Shown: piece after piece, positions 53,137 to 59,011 of the stretch | Position numbering within the stretch: the stretch's first letter is position 1 | Layout: every line of letters begins with the position of its first letter | Origin: Ferruginibacter sp. | Lineage (GTDB): Bacteria > Bacteroidota > Bacteroidia > Chitinophagales > Chitinophagaceae | Length of the DNA stretch: 59,011 nt | Reading direction: 5' to 3' | Assembly (NCBI RefSeq): GCF_028288465.1 | Contig: NZ_JAQBNR010000030.1 | Span: 1-59,011, forward strand | The notes under the pieces: generated by a model | Told to the model about the DNA's origin: nothing | Databases searched by the model: none | What the model saw: the letters and a program-made list of their open reading frames with translations, nothing else | Position numbers and translations under genes: made by a program

Positions 53137-53837
53137 TGAAGCAACAAATCCAATTCGGCACAAAGCAAATCGATTTTACATTATCCTTTTTAGATAGAAA
53201 ATCGTTGGCTATAAAGGTGCATCCCAATTTAAACGTCGAAGTACTGGCTCCATTAGGTACTGACAGCAAAAAGGTATTAGCGAAGATAAAATCAAAGGCT
53301 CCATGGATACTAAAACAAATAGAACAATTTAAAACCTATAAGCCTGGAACTCCCCCACGCAGGTTTATTAATGGCGAGACACATTTGTATTTAGGCCGTC
53401 AATATAGATTGAAAATTGTACCGGATAAGATTAACGTTATTAAAGCATACAGGGGGCAATTATTTATTCATGCAACAGACACAAGTAAAGATGCTTTGGA
53501 AAAGCAGTTACAGCAATGGTATAAGCAGAAGGCAACGAATGTCTTTACCGAGATGATAAATGAAATATTGCCTCAATTCAAAAAGTACAAAATCAAACAG
53601 CCGCTATTGAACATTCGTAAGATGTCAAATCGCTGGGGAAGTTGCACTCCTGCAGGAAAGATTATCCTTAACACTGAGCTAATTAAAGCGCCCAAAGGTA
53701 GTATTGAATATGTGGTAATTCACGAGTTAGCCCACCTTGTTCATCACAACCACACTAAACCTTTCTTTGATTTACAAAATCGTGTGATGCCCGATTGGAA
53801 AAAGTGGAAGGATAGGTTAGAGTATTTTTTAGCTTAA
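53136..53837 (+). CDS. YgjP-like zinc metallopeptidase (DUF45)
   Basis: 233 aa. The YgjP/DUF45 pattern is clear: the N-terminal beta region with LAIKVHPNLNVEVLAPLG, then LYLGRQYRLKI, MSNRWGSCTPAGKIILNTEL, and the zinc site HELAH (196-200) with a third ligand likely at HHNHTKPF. The protein is cytoplasmic. These genes are often the last member of type I R-M operons in defence islands, but their substrate is unknown. It starts at the last base of the hsdR stop codon (TAATG), so it is translationally coupled. Confidence 0.9.
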   Translation: MKQQIQFGTKQIDFTLSFLDRKSLAIKVHPNLNVEVLAPLGTDSKKVLAKIKSKAPWILKQIEQFKTYKPGTPPRRFINGETHLYLGRQYRLKIVPDKINVIKAYRGQLFIHATDTSKDALEKQLQQWYKQKATNVFTEMINEILPQFKKYKIKQPLLNIRKMSNRWGSCTPAGKIILNTELIKAPKGSIEYVVIHELAHLVHHNHTKPFFDLQNRVMPDWKKWKDRLEYFLA

Positions 53838-53907
53838 GAGCCCATCTCATCGGATGCACCTTGTTGCTATCCAAGATCAAATCCGCTTCTAAAAATAAAC
53901 GTAAATT

Positions 53908-54615
53908 ATGTATTTGATTTTTTTCGACGAAGTAAAGTGTCAGCCAGATTATCCCTTTTATCATTTGGGCGGCATTGCTATCGCGGAAGAAAATTTTCTA
54001 TTGATTGAAGAAGAGGTTAACAAAATTTCAAATGATGTTTTTAAGCTAACCTTACTTTGTCCTAAAACTGAATTTCACGCGGTTGATATTTTCCATGGGA
54101 AAAAACTTTTTAAGCATATGACTAATGTTCCCGACAGGCTTGTGATCTTGTCCAGGTTGTTAAAAGTACTAATGATGCCTGAAGTTTTGTTGATAGACAT
54201 TCAAATAAATACGGCTAAGCTATATAATAAGAGCTATGCAGAAAAGTATGCATTTATGTTTCTTTGCGAACGAGCAAGCGCTTTAATGAAAACTAAAAAA
54301 TCATTGGGTATGTTGATCGGGGATCGGGAAAATGATAAAAACGCAGAACGGTACTCCACCACGCTTTCACAATATAGAGAAAAGGGGACAGATTATCAAT
54401 ATGGTGGTGCTATTCCTAACCTTTTTGAATCCGTCCATTTTACTCACTCTCATCTAAGCAGGTTTCTTCAGTTAGCCGATGTTCATGCCTGGTTTTTACA
54501 ATTTAAAAAGCGGCATATCATCAATCATAAAAAACAGCATGAACCCTTTATTGAACTTCTTAAAAGCCATCATATAAATTTATCGCCTAGTAAATATAAG
54601 ATATGGCCACCCTGA
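53908..54615 (+). CDS. DUF3800 domain protein
   Basis: 235 aa. The family marks are the opening YLIFFDE (Asp7, Glu8), the GDREND segment near residue 133 and SRFLQLADVHAW near 190. DUF3800 has a predicted RNase H-like fold and turns up in mobile elements and defence islands. It lies 70 nt after the metallopeptidase gene and may be a separately started member of the island. No partner gene or signal peptide is present. Molecular function is not established. Confidence 0.85.
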   Translation: MYLIFFDEVKCQPDYPFYHLGGIAIAEENFLLIEEEVNKISNDVFKLTLLCPKTEFHAVDIFHGKKLFKHMTNVPDRLVILSRLLKVLMMPEVLLIDIQINTAKLYNKSYAEKYAFMFLCERASALMKTKKSLGMLIGDRENDKNAERYSTTLSQYREKGTDYQYGGAIPNLFESVHFTHSHLSRFLQLADVHAWFLQFKKRHIINHKKQHEPFIELLKSHHINLSPSKYKIWPP

Positions 54616-54972
54616 AATTTTCTACCTCTGGGGTTGATGTAAACACTTCGTCCATGAAGTTGTTCTTCCGCGGTTGATGAAAACTCTTCGATCACCTTGG
54701 TCGGTGACGCCAACAACCTGTAGCAAAATGAATTATCTTACAAAAAAAATAAAAGTCAGCGACGTTAAATATAATGGTTCGGAATTCGTACCCAACTTTT
54801 GGCGCAAGCGTTCCACAGAAGTGGAGGTACTGTGTGTGGTCCTTGTGCCGAAAAATTAATGCCTAAAATAATAATGGTCGCATTAAATCAATTATAACTC
54901 ACCGCAAGCAAAAAATAAGCATGTAAATTATGAGTAAATGATAATCTGCATGACGAGTAACTGCGAAAAAAA
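54616..54972. other. Decayed intergenic sequence with a 19-nt direct repeat
   Basis: GGTTGATGTAAACACTTCG (54632-54650) and GGTTGATGAAAACTCTTCG (54672-54690) match in 17 of 19 places. The rest is AT-rich with only a 61-codon spurious frame. It leads into the first hsdM relic and probably contains the right-hand boundary of the mobile region. Confidence 0.5.
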
Positions 54973-55203
54973 AATCCAGACCACGAAAAATCTAACCCCG
55001 AAGTACGTTTAAGAAAGTTTAGCTACGATAAAATCATTGCAAGGGATAAACGTCTTTAGACATCACTTGGCTAAGACAAGTCCCTGGCCGATTTAGATAA
55101 CCTGCCTGACCCGGATGTGCTGGCACTCGATATTGTAGAGAATTTAGAAGCGGGATTGGAAAGTTTCAGGGCGATTATCGCGGCGTTGAATGTGAAAAAT
55201 TGA
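54973..55203 (+). pseudogene. hsdM: hsdM C-terminal relic 1
   Basis: Reading the three frames in turn gives NPDHEKSNPEVRLRKFSYDK, then IIARDK, a shift, SLDITWL, a shift, and DKSLADLDNLPDPDVLALDI with ENLEAGLESFRAI to a stop at 55201-55203. This is the typical C-terminus of a type I HsdM of a family different from the intact hsdM at 43585. At least two frameshifts break it, and no 5' part is left. Confidence 0.85.
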
Positions 55204-55285
55204 TCAGGCAGTTTATACCAATTGAAACCTTTGCTGATCTCTTTTGCGGCTAAACAACTAACAAATAATCAAAGAAGTGTCGCCT

Positions 55286-56500
55286 ATGGAAGACCTGAAT
55301 GAAGAAGAAGAATGGGAATATCCACTGTCTGGATTTACTAAAATATTTTACGGCATATTGTCCGCTGCAATATTCGTGTTTGGTCTTTACCTCGGATCTG
55401 CCCCTTCACCAGCTGGCGTAGTATTTTCATTGACTATAGTATCGGCTATAATATTACTGGCTGGTTTAATTGCGCTGAATATAATAAGAAGGAAACTGGT
55501 TATCAAAAAAGACAGCATCGCATACACAGGATTATTTTCAACTAGAGAGCTACCGTTGCAAGCGATACGGGGTCGCAGGGTTTCACCGAACGCAATAGTC
55601 ATTGAATCCTCATCGACAGAATATCCCCATATCTATATCGGGAAATATATTGATTTAGCTAACAGTGGGGATATAAAGAAGTGGGTAACGACCAATTTCA
55701 AAGACCTGAATGCAGAAGACCTCGCAACAGCCCGGCAACAAATGTTAGAAGATCCTGCCTTGGGGAATTCGCCGGAAGAACGTGAAAAAAGCTATCAGCG
55801 GGCAAAAATCTTTGCATATGGGTACAATACCATGGCGATTATAACAGGCGTCACGGCGTTAATTTCTTCGGTTTTTAGTAATATTTTTTTATTGCTAATT
55901 CCCTGGATTGGCGTGGTGGTATTGTTTAGTAACAAAGGCCTGATTAAGTTATATGGTGCAAGCCACAGAAGCATCAACCCCTATGTTATGCCGGGTATTG
56001 TTTTATCCTCCGTGTGTATGCTATTAAAATCTGCAAAATTATATACCCTGCTGAATTTAGCTCCCCTCTGGCTTCCCGCAATGATTGCGGCTACTGTTCT
56101 TATTGTACCCTTGTATTTGAGAGGGAGGAATGCTGCAGCCGGAAGCCTGCAAGGCCAGGCAATTTTTATTTTAGTTGCCGGTTTAATATATGGTTTTGCC
56201 AGTATAAGGTTAATAAATTGTGCCTTTGATGAAAAGGCGGCAAAAGTATACCAGGCTGAAGTATTGCGTCATTGGTATACAACCGGCAGGGGCCGGGGAT
56301 ATTTTGTTAAACTTAGTCCATGGGGACCACAAACCGAATCAAGCAAAGTGGAAATTAGCCGGGAGTTTTACCACAACACCTTCATTGGAGATTCTGTACT
56401 GATACGATTAAAACCAGGCTTGTTACAAATGCCCTGGTACCTGGTAGAAAGGCGGGAGGATAACATCATTACTGAACGAACGGTTAGTCATCCCAACTGA
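55286..56500 (+). CDS. Multi-pass membrane protein with PH-like domain
   Basis: 404 aa from the ATG at 55286 (a GTG at 55277 is an alternative). An acidic start (MEDLNEEEEWEY) is followed by two membrane helices at about 20-65, then a bacterial-PH-like stretch (KLVIKKDSIAYTGLFSTREL, AIRGRRVSPNAIVIES) to ~130. Five or so further helices follow between ~180 and 320 and a soluble C-terminal domain (GYFVKLSPWGPQTESSKVEI). No family with known function was recognised. It lies between the two hsdM relics. Confidence 0.75.
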   Translation: MEDLNEEEEWEYPLSGFTKIFYGILSAAIFVFGLYLGSAPSPAGVVFSLTIVSAIILLAGLIALNIIRRKLVIKKDSIAYTGLFSTRELPLQAIRGRRVSPNAIVIESSSTEYPHIYIGKYIDLANSGDIKKWVTTNFKDLNAEDLATARQQMLEDPALGNSPEEREKSYQRAKIFAYGYNTMAIITGVTALISSVFSNIFLLLIPWIGVVVLFSNKGLIKLYGASHRSINPYVMPGIVLSSVCMLLKSAKLYTLLNLAPLWLPAMIAATVLIVPLYLRGRNAAAGSLQGQAIFILVAGLIYGFASIRLINCAFDEKAAKVYQAEVLRHWYTTGRGRGYFVKLSPWGPQTESSKVEISREFYHNTFIGDSVLIRLKPGLLQMPWYLVERREDNIITERTVSHPN

Positions 56501-56572
56501 ATTCTTGATGTCAACACTCAACCCAACTATAACATATCAAAACAATAAACAGCACTAAAACAAAAACGACAA

Positions 56573-57169
56573 ATGAAAAGAATATTAATTGCACTACTGA
56601 CACTCGGCAATGTTGCGATCGCCCAAAACAATAGCCATGCTTTTATCGATACTATAAAAGCTTTCCAAACAAATTACATCAATACCCACGAAGTGGTAAA
56701 AGGAGAAGACCGGAAATATTTACAATTCTTTGCTCCGGATGAAACCTATAAAGTATTAGCGAGCTTTGAAAAACTAAATGATGTGCAGGGTTTCGGCATG
56801 CCAACATCAACCAAAATGATGCAGCAATATTTTAAGTATGGCAGAATAACTTTTAAAATTAATGATCGCATCTGTCATCTTTTTGTCTATCAGTCAAAAG
56901 ACTTAATGAATACAAAAGACTACGCCAATTATTTATTTATTCCTTTTACTGATGCAACCAATGGCGTTGAAACTTATGAAGGAGGCAAGTATATCGACCT
57001 TACTACCCAGGATATCAAAAACAATACCTTAGAAGTAGATTTCAATAAAGCCTATAATCCCTACTGTTGTTATGTTGCCGGCTATAGCTGTCCAATTCCG
57101 CCAAAAGAAAATGCATTGGAGGTTTCGATACTTGCAGGAGAAAAAAAATATACGAAACCGGTTCATTAA
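56573..57169 (+). CDS. DUF1684 secreted protein
   Basis: 198 aa with a short signal peptide (MKRILIALLTLGNVAIAQ). DUF1684 is recognised from FFAPDETYKVLASFE, GMPTSTKMMQQYFKYGRITF, LFIPFTDATNGVETYEGGKY and the very conserved DFNKAYNPYCCYVAGYSCP followed by IPPKENALEVSILAGEKKY. It is a periplasmic or surface protein of unknown function, widespread in Bacteroidetes. It stands 72 nt after the membrane protein gene and may share its transcript. Confidence 0.9.
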   Translation: MKRILIALLTLGNVAIAQNNSHAFIDTIKAFQTNYINTHEVVKGEDRKYLQFFAPDETYKVLASFEKLNDVQGFGMPTSTKMMQQYFKYGRITFKINDRICHLFVYQSKDLMNTKDYANYLFIPFTDATNGVETYEGGKYIDLTTQDIKNNTLEVDFNKAYNPYCCYVAGYSCPIPPKENALEVSILAGEKKYTKPVH

Positions 57170-57447
57170 ACAATAATTTAGTGTTGCAGACTTAGCGTAT
57201 AAAGTAGTATTGAAGAAGTTTGGAGCATTTCAAATGCAGTAAGTGAACTATCTCAATGGGCAAAAGAAAACAGACCTTACAATACTTACAAAACACGTTG
57301 TGCCATCGATCATCCGGGAAGTTAAAGGATATTGAAAGAAAAGAATACAATTCATTACTCAGCACCTGGCTTTTCTGCTACCACAGTTGCCAGGCAGGTA
57401 AATCGTTCAAAGAAATCCATATCATACAACATTTAAACTTAAAAGGA
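57170..57447. other. Gap with no convincing gene
   Basis: About 280 nt after the DUF1684 gene. A 74-codon open frame at 57256-57480 runs through it, but its last part (GRFRKFNMMTS) is hsdM relic sequence. It is judged to be decayed DNA and not a gene. Nothing else could be supported. Confidence 0.5.
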
Positions 57448-57610
57448 CGTTTTAGAAAGTTTAATATGATGACATCATAGCAGCGATAAAACTTTTTTAG
57501 ACATCATCCGGATAAAAGATAAATCCCCGGCTGATTTAGACAACTTGCCTGAGCTGGTGAACCGGCGGAAGATATTGTAGAGAATTTTGAAGCCCTGCTT
57601 TGCGAAGCTG
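57448..57610 (+). pseudogene. hsdM: hsdM C-terminal relic 2
   Basis: A second, more damaged copy of the hsdM 3' end. In shifted frames it reads RFRKFNMM, then KTFLDI, IKDKSPADLDNLPE and ILRIL-like remains. At DNA level GATTTAGA-AAC-TGCCTGA and GATATTGTAGAGAATTT match relic 1 (55092-55145). It contains several stops and a small deletion. With relic 1 it brackets the two genes at 55286-57169. Confidence 0.75.
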
Positions 57611-57668
57611 CGAGTTATTTCCTGAGAACAAGTGAAACCAATCTTGAATATTTCTTACATTCACACCC

Positions 57669-59011
57669 ATGAAACCCGTATTTACCCTTTTATTTATAGC
57701 CATCTTCTTTTCTGATAGTCTTGCCCAGCAGTCAAATAAAGCCCTTACCGCTTTTAGTTCGGCGGCACTTCAAAATGGTTTTTTAAAAAATACAGGGCAG
57801 GTAACTGATTTAAAAAATAACCCGGTAGATTTTGTTTATTACCAGGCTAATTTAAATGGGCAGCAGGTGTTTATTACCCGGTATGGCCTTTCATTATTAT
57901 TGTCGAGACCCTTAAAAATGACAAGGGTTCCGCACAATTTTCACAACCTGAAAGTTCCATCAAAAAAGAATGCAGCTTTTGACTCATCATGGATAGTGGA
58001 TTATGAGATGGAGCGTATTGATATAGTATTAAAAAAGGCAAGCATTCTTGCCGGTAATATGGTTGCAAAAGTCAATGCTCGCTCACCGCTATTTAATTTT
58101 TATGTAGATAACCCTGATACGAAGGCTCAGCAATTATCAAATGAAATACTAATCAAAAACGTATATCCCGGCATTGACTGGAAAGTGTATATTAAAGAAG
58201 AGAAAGGTAAATCGCCTACACTCAAATATGATTTCATTGTGCATCCGGGCGCTGATCCTTCGCAGATAAAAATTCATTACTCTAATAATACAAAACTGGC
58301 CCTTAAAAGCAATGAGATCAATGGTACATCAAAAATGGGTACTATTAGCGAGTTAAAGCCCTACACCTATCAGCAGGAAGACAAAGTGGAAGTGCCCGTG
58401 GAGTACGCTTTACAAAACAATACCATCAGTTTTAAAACTGGTGGTTATAATAAGAGCAATACACTGGTAATTGATCCCTCTATTTTTTGGATGACCTATC
58501 TCACTTCCAAAACGCCGGCGCCTGCTTACAGGGCTATTATGGGGAACGACATTGAAACCGATGCCAACGGGAACATGTTTGTACAGCTATCGGGTGAGGC
58601 CAATTGTCCCTTTCCCACTGTGAACCCCGGGGGAGGAGCTTATTACCAGGAAATCACTGCAGCTCCCAACGGCGCAATGATCATCTCTAAATTTGCTGCT
58701 GGTGGGCAGTTAATATGGTCTACGTATTTTGGAAACGGGGTGGCAGGCAGACAAATGACCATTGATAAGTTTGGGAATATTACCGCAGTCGGTATGTTAT
58801 TGGATCCTACTTCCACAGTACTGGATCAGCATTCCTCTATTCCATTAAAAAACACGGGTGGTTTTTATGATGGCGTTATGAAAAAATATTTTATCGCAAA
58901 ATTTTCTAACAGCGGGGTATTACAGTGGAGTTCTTACTATGCTAATTATAGCACTTACCCTACGGATATGACGTACGATGTTAACGGCAATGTATATGTG
59001 GTGGGTTGGTC
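57669..59011 (+). CDS. Large secreted SBBP/DUF7948-type protein (3' end outside window)
   Basis: At least 447 codons, open to the window end. A signal peptide ends at SLAQ (about residue 19). Residues ~25-270 have the DUF7948 look (NGFLKNTGQVTDLKNNPVDF, VFITRYGLSLLLS, IKNVYPGIDWKVY). From ~280 on, beta-propeller (SBBP) repeats start: IFWMTYLTS, IETDANGNMFVQLSG, LIWSTYFGNGVAGRQM, YDVNGNVYVVGW. Such Bacteroidetes proteins are usually very long and end in a T9SS or gliding-type C-terminal domain, which lies outside the window here. Export to the cell surface is expected. Confidence 0.88.
   Translation, partial: MKPVFTLLFIAIFFSDSLAQQSNKALTAFSSAALQNGFLKNTGQVTDLKNNPVDFVYYQANLNGQQVFITRYGLSLLLSRPLKMTRVPHNFHNLKVPSKKNAAFDSSWIVDYEMERIDIVLKKASILAGNMVAKVNARSPLFNFYVDNPDTKAQQLSNEILIKNVYPGIDWKVYIKEEKGKSPTLKYDFIVHPGADPSQIKIHYSNNTKLALKSNEINGTSKMGTISELKPYTYQQEDKVEVPVEYALQNNTISFKTGGYNKSNTLVIDPSIFWMTYLTSKTPAPAYRAIMGNDIETDANGNMFVQLSGEANCPFPTVNPGGGAYYQEITAAPNGAMIISKFAAGGQLIWSTYFGNGVAGRQMTIDKFGNITAVGMLLDPTSTVLDQHSSIPLKNTGGFYDGVMKKYFIAKFSNSGVLQWSSYYANYSTYPTDMTYDVNGNVYVVGW

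Larger units (their letters stand above)
18790..54615. mobile_element. Integrative conjugative element (CTnDOT-like tra set), incomplete; right end uncertain
   Basis: The left end is defined by tRNA-Leu and the adjacent integrase. Within it are the conjugation genes traE to traN, ssb, DUF932 and radC genes typical of Bacteroidetes elements, and then a defence island. No relaxase, mobilisation auxiliary gene, VirD4-type coupling protein, traA-D or traO-Q is present, so it is probably not self-transmissible. I found no second copy of the tRNA 3' end on the right side. The end at 54615 is the last accessory gene before decayed sequence and ordinary secreted-protein genes, and is a guess. Confidence 0.6.

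Noticed and set aside
54674..54859. 61-aa open frame after the DUF3800 gene
   Set aside because: It begins in the second copy of a 19-nt direct repeat and has no support as a protein.
57256..57480. 74-aa open frame after the DUF1684 gene
   Set aside because: Its last 11 residues belong to the hsdM relic and the rest shows no protein features.
54616..57668. Second copy of the tRNA-Leu 3' end as right attachment site
   Set aside because: I looked for GGTTCGAATCCTG or TTCTGGGCAC-like sequence on the right side and found none, so the right end of the element stays undefined.
1..59011. CRISPR arrays, rRNA genes, complete insertion sequences
   Set aside because: No regularly spaced repeats, rRNA-like sequence or transposase frame was found on either strand.

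Overview
The window looks like a chromosomal segment of a Bacteroidota bacterium, most likely a Chitinophagaceae-like member of the Chitinophagales/Sphingobacteriales group. The evidence is the type IX secretion tail, PorT-like barrels, the SBBP/DUF7948-type secreted protein, Bacteroidetes-type conjugation genes (traE to traN), promoters of the TTTG / TAnnTTTG kind, and starts without Shine-Dalgarno sites. The call rests on gene families only; no database search was possible.

Layout. (1) 1-8.4 kb: a tandem array of secreted proteins, three related to each other (the first cut by the window edge) and then two of a second family, followed by an outer-membrane-like protein. (2) 8.4-18.5 kb: chromosomal genes: a T9SS cargo protein, a DEAD-box RNA helicase, two probable outer-membrane barrels, tsaC, a glycosyltransferase, dapD and an EamA transporter. 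(3) 18.7 kb: tRNA-Leu(CAG), directly followed by a tyrosine integrase. This is the left edge of an integrative conjugative element (ICE). (4) 20-32.1 kb: a leftward conjugation operon (31667 gene-traE-traF-traG-lipoprotein-three VirB5-like paralogues-traJ-traK-traL-traM-traN-accessory). No relaxase or coupling protein is visible, so the element looks incomplete. (5) 32.2-42.8 kb: cargo and maintenance genes: a small membrane protein, a lipoprotein with an LRAT/NlpC-like thiol domain, a Crp-type regulator, ssb, DUF932, a decayed radC copy, a large soluble PAS histidine kinase and an intact radC copy. (6) 43.0-54.6 kb: a compact rightward defence operon. (7) 54.6-59.0 kb: two decayed hsdM 3' ends flanking a membrane protein and a DUF1684 protein, then a large secreted SBBP-type protein cut by the window end.

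The most interesting part is the defence operon at 43.0-53.8 kb. A complete type I restriction-modification system and an E2-only CBASS anti-phage system are interdigitated in one transcription unit: half-size hsdS, hsdM, CD-NTase, E2-like protein, full hsdS, patatin phospholipase (CapV-like), a membrane-anchored GGDEF protein, hsdR, and a YgjP-type metallopeptidase. Most junctions overlap or are separated by 1-5 nt. The CBASS genes are split by hsdS, and the R-M genes are split by CBASS genes. A second nucleotide-cyclase-like protein (GGDEF) lies in the same operon. The promoter lies between two perfect 17-bp direct repeats, which suggests dedicated control. A DUF3800 protein follows 70 nt downstream.

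Other things worth attention are a leader-plus-radC duplication with one copy pseudogenised, four related TTTTRYAAAA palindromic boxes upstream of ssb, the lipoprotein / membrane protein cargo pair, and the two hsdM relics that show an older, different type I system once stood at the right edge.
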